Below are positions 35,587-47,200 of a DNA stretch of 64,000 nt, one piece after another. The notes beneath the pieces were generated by a model, which saw only the letters and a program-made list of their open reading frames with translations, searched no databases and was not told where the DNA came from. The stretch is from the NCBI GenBank assembly GCA_005406025.1, contig BGZK01000212.1, positions 372,001 to 436,000 on the forward strand. Direction: 5' to 3'. This stretch comes from Eumeta japonica. Its lineage: Eukaryota > Arthropoda > Insecta > Lepidoptera > Psychidae. The position numbers were made by a program, and so were the translations under genes. The number at the start of each line of letters is the position of its first letter. The stretch's first letter is position 1.

Positions 35587-36599
35587 GAAACGAAACAAAA
35601 TCAAATGAAACCTATTATTTAAAATCAACATCAAAACCAATAGGCGGTCAAAATAACAAGGCATGCCAAACTCATATTAACAATAAGTAATGAAATCAAT
35701 TAGTAATTAACTATATTTAAAACTACTTACCTAGGGCCTGAGAGCTTGACTGGCACAGCACGTGTTTGCGAAGCAAAGTCGGCGCTCTCACTAATAACAA
35801 GATGGCTGCCGCGGCTTGTGTCGTGTTTACAACTAACTTCACACCGATGCTATCGTATTGAATGAGTTATGTCAACGTCATATGCCGGGATGGCGCGTAT
35901 TTATGAATTTCGTAAATGGCTAGGGCCTGATATTTTTTTATCACTTACACTTTTTAACTTGAAACAATGTGATGAAATAAAATGTTATTATAAATTAAAT
36001 TGTAAGAAAGTAGAGTTCAATCAAATTATTCTTATGGAATTAAAATTACACTGAAATGAATATTAAATTCGGGAGATCTTACATGGCTAGGGCCTGATGT
36101 TTGGAGTAAGAAGTGGCAATTTTTGGAAATAAATAATATTATGATGTATATCAAAATGAGTGACCGAATTTAATGGACTTTATAACATCGCTAAGTAGTT
36201 TCAAATATTGGATAAAATTAATATAAATATGTGAAAATTGACGCTAACACCAAGTTAACCAAATTTCAAATAATTACCCATATCGGCTTCTATTTCACTT
36301 ATAAAGACATTTCATACAATTTTTTTATAAGTACGCTCCGTTAAAGTTTTATTATATGTATATGGATTTTATCATGAATCTTTTCGCAAATATTCTTAAT
36401 CCCTTTCTATTTTAGAATAACTTTGCCAAAGCGACTGTAACAAATATATATCATTGAAAATATACTTATAAATAATATAAAATAATATAGGCACAACCCT
36501 AATAAATGCCCGGCCAGACTACAAGCGTGGAGCGATTGTATAACCAACCAAACGGCTAACTGCGGCTCGATACCTACACATCAGCTGTTCTATGGTTGT

Positions 36600-36637
36600 C
36601 AGTACGACATTTCTACGTACGTAGAAATGTCATACTG
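36600..36637. repeat. Palindrome, perfect 26-bp core with no loop
   Basis: The core GACATTTCTACGT followed by ACGTAGAAATGTC occupies 36606-36631. The outer bases extend pairing to 36600-36637 with one mismatch. Confidence 0.9.
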
Positions 36638-36670
36638 CAGCCTTAGAACCTTAGATGTTCTAAGTTATTT

Positions 36671-36783
36671 TTCTCAGAAACGATTGCTCCAATAACTATG
36701 GCATCTTTTGCAAAATTATTTTATGGGGGCAGGACATTATGAGTATTTGCGATAAGATTCGTGATAAAATCCGTCCTGTATAG
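36671..36783 (+). repeat. Dispersed repeat, second copy of the 9448-9556 family
   Basis: Shares CAAAATTATTTTATG, ATGAGTATTTGCGA and GATAAAATCC in the same order and spacing as 9448-9556. Confidence 0.6.
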
Positions 36784-36837
36784 ATATTGTAGTCATTATT
36801 GAAGTTTACTTTGTACTAATTTATTTGTAACGATACT

Positions 36838-36910
36838 GATACCGCTCTCAATTTCGACTGCTTTCTCGCTCTCTATTGTAATCCCGGTCGCGCTCTCAAA
36901 GTCTACCCTT
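36838..36910 (-). repeat. Short minisatellite copy of the purine-rich family
   Basis: CGCTCTCAATTTCGACTGC and CCCGGTCGCGCTCTCAAAG match the pyrimidine-rich strand of the arrays elsewhere in the window. Confidence 0.6.
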
Positions 36911-38229
36911 AGTTGCAGTTACAATAAAATCATTCTACCTAAACCCATTACCAGTATATAAAGTATTTTATCTCTGAATTTAAAACATATTCTATTTATG
37001 TGGTAAGTTTTATCCGAATCCATTCATGCATTTTTGAGTCACAAACATTCAATTATTATAATAAACTTTGTCACATATAGAATATAAAATTTACATACAA
37101 TATTTAATTTAATATAAACATGTTTCCTCACCTTTGCCGTGTAAAAACATGTGTATATTGCTTTTTATATATCTTACATAAAGAAGATTACTGACAAAAA
37201 AGTCATTAAGCCTAAAGTTCAAAGATTCCCGTATATTTTTATTTTACCCCAACCCGCCAACTCATGTTAGGAGTCTATTTTGATGAACCTTCATCCTAAA
37301 GATGTATCTATAGTAGATAAAAAACATTGCTGCCTAATTTTAAATTATAAATAAATATGCCTTGGTTAAAGCATAAAGAACATCCTTGATAGTCCGTAGA
37401 TTTTTAGTTCAAAAATTAAAACTTCTTTATCTTTTATTCTTAAGGGCCTTGCGAGAAAGAGAGATAAAAGGATAGGGAGAGACCTTCCTTAAGTTCTAGC
37501 GGCTCTGTGTATAAAATTGAAATGGATTTAGTAGTTTTCCCGTAAAAAACAAAACATATAGACAACGTTTTGCTTCTATGTATGGTTGTTAAACACAACT
37601 TAGTTATCAATAAACCATTAGAAGCACGTTTTCTAAAGATTTATGTCTATATTTTCAACCGATTCTCTGTGAGGTGCGCACGTGCAATTCTCTTCTACAA
37701 AATAAATTCACAAAATGATTCAACAGGATTAGAATTCAAAAACGAAATTGTAAAGCATTATATGCCATTATTTATGTGTAAATCAGTTCGCAACAATGCA
37801 CATGTAATTTGTTTTAATTTTCATTATGTAATTGTGGGACAAAAAATACTATTTATTGCGATGGAACAAAAATAATATAGTTTACTATAACGAATCGCTC
37901 TTAAACAAAGCGATAATTTTTAAGATAACGATGCTCACGTAAGTTGACATCGCGTACTATTTGAGATTGCACGCGTGTTTTACACCGAGTGGACATACAT
38001 CGTGTAGTCTATTAAAATTAAAATAATTAATTATTTTAAAAAACTAGGAGCCGAACTCGTACACATTTTTCTTAAAATTCAAAAATAAACGCTTTCATCA
38101 AATAACAAAGACGAGCAGTTCTCTGATTCGATTAAAAAAATAATGACTGACACCTGAGACAACAATACAGAAAAACAATCCACTCGAAACGTCATTACCG
38201 ACGAATTGAACAAAAAGAACTCGTTAAAA
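36911..38229. other. Region upstream of the transporter gene
   Basis: AT-rich with no confident gene; the frame at 37570-37875 is not supported. It should contain the promoter, or an intron to an upstream 5' UTR exon, of the gene that begins at 38230. No clear TATA box or initiator could be chosen. The immediate context AAAAATGGGA fits an insect start codon. Confidence 0.4.
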
Positions 38230-41200
38230 ATGGGAGATGAAGAAACTGTCATTTTAGAGCGCGCCCTGCAGCTAACTGGTAAGACAAACCTCATTTATTT
38301 CCTGCTACTATTCATTACATTTTCTACAGCCCCTTATTCACAGTGTTTCATTTCTGTGCTAAACAAAACGAAATCATCTAGTGTATCAATCCGTCTCTGT
38401 CTGACACAGCATCGAACCTTCATAACATTTATATGTATTTATTCTCATATAGTTATGTACCAAATGCATGACGCTATATACAAGGAATGATATATTTTGC
38501 TTATTTAGGGATAACTTTCCACCTAAATAAAGGGAATGAACTTTTTGAAGTGTGCGAGATGTCGTTGAAGGCATCTTTTTATAAATAAGGTTTTCTTATT
38601 TTCATTTTCATCTTCCGTACCATATGCGAAATATATCATGGAAAAATTGTTAACAATAATTTTCTCATTGTAATTTTTACAGCTTTCATATATAAGCTTG
38701 TGTTCACCCACTTAAGTGGGCCATGATGGGATCTCAATAGACGATATTTTGATATCCCGTGATGATACTTTTCGAAATACAGAGAGCAAACCGCAAATAT
38801 TTGCCAAATTTAAAAAATGTTTGACATTCCATATTTGAATCAAGTTGAGTGAGTCTCGTTTCATTATGCAGATGAAAACTGAAATTGACATGTACCTACA
38901 GTAATAAATAATAGGATCTTAAATATTACAATAAACATAATAGCTGCGAGACATCCTACACAGTGCGTGCACGCCTTAAACGGTTTTTTGTTTCCTGTCA
39001 AGTGCTTTGTATTCCATAACTTTGTTTCTTTTGTAATAGTTGTTAAATAGTTGATAAATCACCAAGTCTTTAATTTAGCGAATTTCATAATATGTAATGG
39101 CTTATAACAAATTGTGTTGTAATTAAATTGAAAGTAGGAAATACAATTTGCACTTTTGCGTTTCTATATAACTTTGGCTTTTCTTTCTTACAATTATTGA
39201 AAGAGCGCCAGTGGCCGAGCAGTCGACGCTTCACTTTCAAATAATTAAGTAATGGTTTCGATCTCTGACTCACGATGTGAGGTCCACTATCTTAAAGTTT
39301 TCTTCGTAATAGATGTTTGCACAAATAAATGGAATAGAGTAGTCTACCTTAAGTTTTAGAATTCCAAGGATATTAGCAAAGTGGATGTAAATCAAGAAAA
39401 AAATGGAAATCATTATTTTACAAATGTGTGAAAACTAAGATATAATTAAGAAGCTACTAATATTAACAAGTTGAAACTTAAACGCATATAAAATGATAAC
39501 TCTCTTATGTAAATGTACCTAATTTAAAAATAAAAGCCCTAAAGCGGTAAATGTTGAATAAAAATAGAAAAAGTCTGCAACACACCCCTCTGTGGGTGCG
39601 GATATCATGGGCGATGGTGATCATCTACTCCCAACAACCATTATGTATGTCTGCCTCTTAAAAACCCATAAAATAATATGCTGAATATAAATACTGACTG
39701 TTCATCTCTACCTAAAGTGTATGTATTAAATGATAATCTGCATGCAAATCAGTACGATAGTAGCATGAGTGGTGTGATAGAAAAGGTCGCCTATGTTGTT
39801 GGGAACGTACAAATCGATTAGTATCAGGAGATATGACTGATGAAACTGAGAAACAACAGGTTTGATGCACTTCGTCGAAAGCACAAACGTGCTAGGCTAA
39901 CATGGCAGCGATTAAGAAAGGTACCATATCAGACCGAACAAAGAACGAAATTAAGAAATGCGAGCGGAGTGCAAAAAGGCAATGAAGGAAACGCAGGCCA
40001 AACACTTACGAAACATGGCCGATGCGGGTAACCATGACCCTTGGGAATCGTTTACTACGAAGCTACAGGACGAGTCAGGGCAGAAAGTAACATTTCAGTA
40101 CCATAGTCTACAAGAGTGAAACACCAAAAAATGTTGACAAAGCGATAGAAATGATGTTAAACAACCTATTGCCTGACGCCGATATATGGATACGGAAAAC
40201 CACCGTCAGGTTAGTTTCGCAGTTATGACGCTGCAATCTAGCTGTTCTGCGTCTCCATTCAAGGCAGAGAGTCTGGGAAGAATCATGCGTTGTTTACGTT
40301 ATACCAGATCCGGAATCGACGATATCACAACCAGAATCACATGTGAGTTATGGAAGGTGGCTGCAGTAGAGATGACTACAATCTCTCTTCTGGAACATTG
40401 ATAATGTCACAAATGAGAAATATATGTTTTTTCCGTTGACAGACGGATCAAACGCTTTTTATTGATTGATATGTTTTAATGGCAAAGTATATTAGCGTTG
40501 TAAAATTAAAAAAAAATTGAGACAGAAGTAAATTACTACTGCCTTAAATATTATGTCTTATTGAACTCAATAATCAAACGTTTCGTTTCTATTTGATATC
40601 AAATCCTTTCTAAGAACTTATGAATAATTTTGATAACTACAGTTTGTATGTTATGTTGCATAATAGAACGATAAAACAAGTACATTACATCATTCACTTG
40701 CTCGTTAACCATCACGAGATATCATTGATACGGTGTGTATACATTTTGATAGGACGGAAGAATTTGATATTGCTTTCGAGTTAAAGTGCTATCGTTAAAT
40801 GGAATTACAATTACTAAACTAATGCACTGGCATTGGGGTTGCACATTAAATTTCCATTTATAAAAGTCGACATTTGTAATTTTATTAGTATCAATCAATA
40901 GCACTATTGAACTCATTTATTCTCAAAGTACAAACAAAAGTATACGAATCACACTATTTTCATAGTTTTGATTATGAATACTCAAATTTACTATTCATAT
41001 GACCAGGTTAATGGTTTTAAGTTTGTTTATCTTAATCTAAATACATATGCTATCTAAAAGGGTGATTCGTGTTTGACCCGATTTTGGCTTTCGTAAGTCT
41101 ATATTACATATAAATATAAATCACACAGAGTTTATATTACATAATTACGATTTTTTTAATATAAACAAATTGTTTGTCAGCTTATATATCTGCCCATCGG

Positions 41201-44200
41201 CGTCACTCATAATAAATGCAATGTATTCTAATGTACTCTCAAATTCAGTTTAAACATGTTCATACGTGCACAATTATCACCATTAAGTTTCTATTTACAT
41301 TTGAATACGTACATCAAAAAATATTTTGAATACATATTCGCGTATTGAAAACGTTTGTTAATTTTCCACATATCGTACTTCTATTTCCGTAAAAAAACAT
41401 TATTTATCGATTGATTATAAACAGCAGCATCAACCGTTCTCAAAACTTTTCTATGAATATGTAATAAGCAAAATTACGAGATGAGTATATAATAATTGTA
41501 AAATAACGTCCACTAATGCAGTACAAAAGCTTCGTCAGCGGCCAATTTGGCAGAACACACTGTCCACCCGACCATTAGTTAAACATATGTGCTAGGCAGA
41601 TTATTTAACTTGATATTAGTGCACTCGTATTACCCCGTAAGTGTTATATTAGTTAAAAAAAGTCATTTAAGTTTTGAAAGACTGGGTTTTTTGACATGTC
41701 GAGAGTAGAGCACCAACCTCAACGCTCCGCTTGTGAGGTGTGCAAAATGTCACTAATTCTATATCAGAAGATCCTACCATATGTGACGTTAAAATGCACG
41801 AAGGTGATGTATGTGAAAAATAAAAAAATGAGAAATAAAATTCTGTGTAATTCGGTACCAGGTTTTTTGAACGTGCGGTACAGATTTAATTGGCCAAATG
41901 AAATTGATGAAGATGTTCGACGCATTTCTTTTTTTTTTATTTTGAAGGTTTCAATTGAAGTTTCTCGATGGTATTTCTCCTCCAGTTTTAACAGTTCATA
42001 TGTAACTTTTTACGCATATTTATTTACAGACTGCTTAAATACAAAAACCTTTATACCATTCTTCGCCTATTCTTCGAAGTGCGGAACGTGTGGTACAATT
42101 TGACTTAGCTAAAAACTGATTGACCTGGGTAGAACTTAGTACCTCCGGGTTCGAATTCAGCGTATTTAACCACCGAGCCGCCAATTTGAGATTCACTTCC
42201 TTACAGGTGTGGGACGTTACAACTACGTTTTATTCGTGTTCAGTATATACAGCGTGATGTCGGCCGTCTCGGAGATATTTGGCGTGGGAATAGTCACGAC
42301 AGCGGCTCAGTGCGATCTAGATTTGGACATGTACAAAAAAGGTCTGATCGGCTCTCTGCCGATGTTAGGTGAGTTGCTATGATGAGACACCAACTAACAA
42401 ATGTATGAAGTATAAACTTCAATAAGTAAAGTAAGAACTTCAATATCCTCTTCAAAGAAAAAACATATCATAGTACTCGAATATAATAATAGACATTACA
42501 AATAATACAATGGAAACTAGTTTTTTTCCAGATAGATCAGAATAACTCATTTATCATTGGTATTTTTCCTTCTATATTATCTTATTTGCATTTTATTTAA
42601 CAAATATTACCTAATCACTCTTGGCAATCTACAATATTTTTTTGTAATGTATGTATTTATCGATGATGCAAAAGAGCGCTTGTATATGTATTTATCAGTC
42701 TTCGTATATACATATAGTCGTTAGAGGTCACTTAAGGCAAGGAAAAGGAAAAGTTAGTAAATACTAACGAGCAAGATATACTCGTGTCAACCAGATAGAT
42801 GCTCTTCAAACTGGACCCAAAGATAACTAGCGATAGCGTTTCTATAAGACTTATCACATCCTTTTACTCAACAATAACGCTCGTTAATAATGGTGAAGCA
42901 AAATTTCATAACTCAATCTGCAGTAAGCAGAAAGTATTGAACTATAATATCTTCAAAGACATATGAAATTTCTAACATTAGACCAGACCACGATTTTTTT
43001 AATTCATCATCACATGTATTTTTCATGACAGCACTATAAAGTCTCATCACTACCATCGGTATTAGCAATGTAAAACACATATTTCCGGAAACGTCATTTT
43101 CTAGTACACCTCGTGTAAGTATATCCTTTTTAGGGCACGGCGGGTTTCCCCTTAAGGGCATACCATAGTTTCGCGTATCGGGAAGCGTACATGTCCTTAA
43201 GGATTCAAGCGGAAAGGCTGTGCTTCTAATAATTCTTAGGAATAATTTTTGTTTTCAAACTTAACTGTATCTCTGAAAGCAACCGTATAACTTTTTTTTT
43301 CCTTAAAAATAAGTGTTTATATGCATTTAATTTACAGGTGTAATGATAAGCGGTCACCTATGGGGTTACATAGCGGATACTAGAGGGCGTAAATTCACCT
43401 TGTACATAACTATAGGAGGCACATTTTTGACAGCGGTAGTATCAAGTTTCGCAAACCATTGGATCTTCTTGGCGTTTACAAAATTCGTGTCTGCTATGTT
43501 GTGAGTGAAGACATTCTACTTAACTAATAAAAAATTACAAATGGTTTTACATCAAGAAATTAATTTTTCCTTTATTTTTAATTGTTTTAAATTTCTCTTA
43601 TTTATCTTACACCTTCAAAGCTAAAAACTTTTAGTATCCATGGAAACTATGAGACCTTTTTATCGTGGCCACAAGTATTTGAAAGCTTTTGTGTATGTGC
43701 TACTATAACTCGATTAAAAAAAACTTTATATAGTAAAGAGCCTAATACGAGCTTGTACAAACGTTTCAAGTAAAGGCAAACCTATAAGTTATTTATATGG
43801 ATTTTTCAATTAAGAATTAACTAATCTGCTCTCTCGAGAAAACTTGAATGTCCTTATTTTCAATTGGTAAATATGAAAACAGAGAAAAAAATCAAATTAT
43901 TGCACTGCTCGAGAAATTCAAGAATTTTCCTTTTCACAAACCCTTTTTCACTCAAACTTATGATTTCATTTCAGCGCGTCCGGTACCAATGCGGTAATGT
44001 ACACGCTGTTAGGAGAAAGCACGCCGCAGTCGCACAGAGCAAGGTTCTTATTGTACGCTGCTACGGGGGTCTCATTTTCACAGGCGGTAATGGCACGTGC
44101 GTAATATAATTATCATATTATTTCCATGCAAACATTCAACTTTTTGGTATTAAGGTTTGGTTGAAAGTAGATTTGAAACAACAGACTTATTCGACTATAT

Positions 44201-47200
44201 TAAAATTTATGAGTGCATATGTCCTTCACGCGCGGTTGAGGTAAAACTTTATCCTTGCCGTTGGGCGGAGTGCAGATGGGATTGAATTAAAATTCAGTAA
44301 GTCAATTTAAATTTAATAATATAGACTGAGATCTGTATCATACTCGAAAATGTGATCGTTTGATATAAAATAAATAATTATTAATAAGAATAATAATATG
44401 TAGATTTGCATACGAGGTTTCAGTTTTCGAATACTGGGCACTTTAAATTTTATATTTTTAATTCGGTGAGGAATTCTAAACGACGCTTGCCTGCAACATG
44501 CAAGGAACATGCAACCCACCGCTGACCCTCGAATTTGTTCATGATATCTATCAATCTTCTCCAATCAATTTTCAATTCGTTGGATGAGGATTCGTAGTGT
44601 AAGAGCAGATTCGAAGATCAGCAGAGAGTTGCGTGCTGCATGTTAGTACATGTTTCAGGTAAGCATCTAATAATGAATTTCCGCGAATAACACCTTATAC
44701 CAAAGAATACGAATTCTCAAATTTTATCTGTAAATATAGAAACTACGTAAACCGACTGAAGATTTTTTTTGAATGTCACTTTTGCCCTAAAAACGTCACT
44801 TCAGCCCGAAAAAAAGGTCTCAATTACCTCAATTACTCTCATGACGCGTCAAAAAGAAACTTTACTTAATAGTTTGCAATATATCAATAGCTTCCATCAA
44901 TCGATCGACCTAAATATTTTCCTTGGAAAACGCTAAGCTAGTAAGCGTTGGATGACGCTTTTGGCTTTTAGAACCAAATAATTTATGAACTTGGGACACT
45001 ATTATTGGTCAAAATAGTGACAGTACGTTGTCCAATTTAAATCTTTTCTAATCCGAAAGCATATTTTTTTTAAATCAATGCTTTTTTATTTACTAATAGT
45101 TGGCCCGGCAGACATTGTTCTACCTTTTCTTGTGGATGGCTGGCCCATCTAATTAACGTCCGCACCTCCATCAAAATGGACATAGAATTATTTTTTCGTC
45201 TTTTGTATCGGTCAATGTCAATCGCAAGCCCGGTCTCGCTTTCGATTCTGATCTTAGTCACACTTTTGATTCTGATTCCGATCCCACTCCCATTTTTAAC
45301 CCCAGTTCCGTTCTCGATTTCAGTCCTGCTTTCAATTGTGATTCCGCAACCAATCACAGTTCAGATATAGACGAAGCCGAAGGCAAACAATTCTTTCATC
45401 TTTTTTATTTCAATCCGAATTAGGCTATCGATTCTGATTCAGATCCCAAACTCGTTTTTAACCCCAGTCCCGTTCTCAATTTCATTCTCACTTTCATCTG
45501 AGATCCTGTTCCCATTTTCAATATTGTTCCCGTTTCGCTTTTAATTCTGATTCAGCTACCAATTACGATTCTGATTCAGACAAAGTCGAAGGCAAACAAT
45601 CCCTTCGTCTTTTATATTTCATTTCGAATTAGTCTCTCGATTCTGATGCCGACCCCTCGCTCAATTTTGTCCCTGGTCTCGTTTTCAATTTCGGACCCGG
45701 TCGTGACTCTGGATTCTAATCCCTATCCCGTTTTCAATTTCGATACTGCTACCGGTATCTCTTAAAGTATAGTAATGATTTTAAATTTAATAGAGTGCGA
45801 ATTGTTAAGTGATCTTTTTGTCAATCCGTCTTATAACAATTGAGAGGTGAGGGTCTACGGAAATTAAAATTTGTGTTTGTGTGTATTTTTGGATGAAAAA
45901 TCTAGAAAAAATAAAAAATCTCTGGAAAAATGTTTAAAGAAAGTACTTGACTACTACGCCATCTATCAGAATATAAACTATCCTATCTCTCAAGTTCGAC
46001 TAAATTATAGGTAAATGCCAATTTTTATGAAGATCGTTTGAGGTGTATTACAGTTCATCGTGGACATGCATCGTGACACTGGATTTCTATATATAAAGAT
46101 TAATCGAATCAAAATATATGACGCACGTGTCAACATAATAGATGTTTTGAAAACAACAGCGAATCGACAGCAGAATTGTCATTGCCAGTGCAAAAAAAAT
46201 CTATTGATCCTACCGCTACTAAACTTCACAGTATCACGCCCTAGGCCAATCTGAAGATTAATTACCTGAAAATTTCTTGAAAATCGATCCAGTCGTTGCA
46301 GAGTCCATAGGAAATATCGATTTTTACATATAGATCAGAAAAGGCTTTATTTTTTAGTTTAATAATTGGCGGTGTATGTATTTAACTTAAGTTATCTAGC
46401 ACATATTATTCTTCATGTGATTAACAATTATTGACGTTATTTTCATGTGATTCAGAAATACATGGCATAAAATCATACATTTTTTTTTGTATTATCATGA
46501 ATTTCAGTCGTCGCTCTTCCTATCCTCAAGGAAAGTTTTTCTTTGCCCACTTTTCTCGGCTTCGACTACCGCCCTTGGAGGCTCTTGGCGCAAACATACG
46601 GATTGATGAGCGGACTGAACTTGTTGCTGCTCTACGTCTTCATACACGAAAGCCCCAAGTTCTACATTTCGAGAGACAAACAAAAAAAAGGGATTGATGT
46701 ATTGATTAAAATGTTTGTAGTCAATAGTGGGAAGGCTGCTGAAAATTACACAGTAAGTTAATCTTATATTGGTAAATGATATGAAACATACATGCGGTCA
46801 CGTGTATTATTTGTATTTATTGCATGTATTATTATCATTATTTGCAATAATTTTAGATACCATGTTGTAATTTCATTTTATTATCCTATAGATGACTAAT
46901 CATTTTAACCCCATACAAATAACGAATTGAAAACTAATCACTTGTTTACTCTTTAAAATACTAAAAGTTTATCAGGCGAATTTAAAAAAATAATAATAAT
47001 AATGTGAAGCGTTTATATATAGTGTATTAAATCCACACCACGTGTTGCAAAATTCATTATATGTTCATCAATCAAAATTAAAGTAACATGACATTTAAGT
47101 CTCCGTTTGTTATAAAAAATACATATTTATTATTTATTTTTATCGCGAATTGTGAGTTTTTCAAACTATCTTTTAATTTCTTAAGCAAAACAGAAAAAAA

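Larger units (their letters stand above)
33758..36279 (-). mobile_element. 2.5-kb TIR element with ATAT target site and two ORFs
   Basis: The ends are perfect 28-bp inverted repeats, GGGTAATTATTTGAAATTTG continuing to 33785, and its complement at 36252-36279. ATAT flanks both ends (33754-33757 and 36280-36283); since ATAT is its own complement it may be a 4-bp target duplication or part of a 32-bp TIR. The element abuts the right TA of the pogo-like MITE. Two reading frames on the minus strand occupy 34319-35459. Copies of CTAGGG(A/C)CTGAT lie near both ends. The stretch 35740-35900 is GC-richer and includes AAGATGGCTGCCGCGGC, plausibly the element promoter. The superfamily is not identified. 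Confidence 0.8.

Noticed and set aside
39201..39270. Functional tRNA gene
   Set aside because: Box A and B resemblance only; no foldable acceptor stem or anticodon arm, so a SINE remnant is more likely.
41696..42103. 135-codon open frame in intron 1 of the transporter gene
   Set aside because: No recognisable domain, AT-driven composition, and it lies in an intron with no matching splice sites.
46060..46254. 64-codon frame in intron 4
   Set aside because: Lies between clear exons 4 and 5, no splice sites in phase, no domain.
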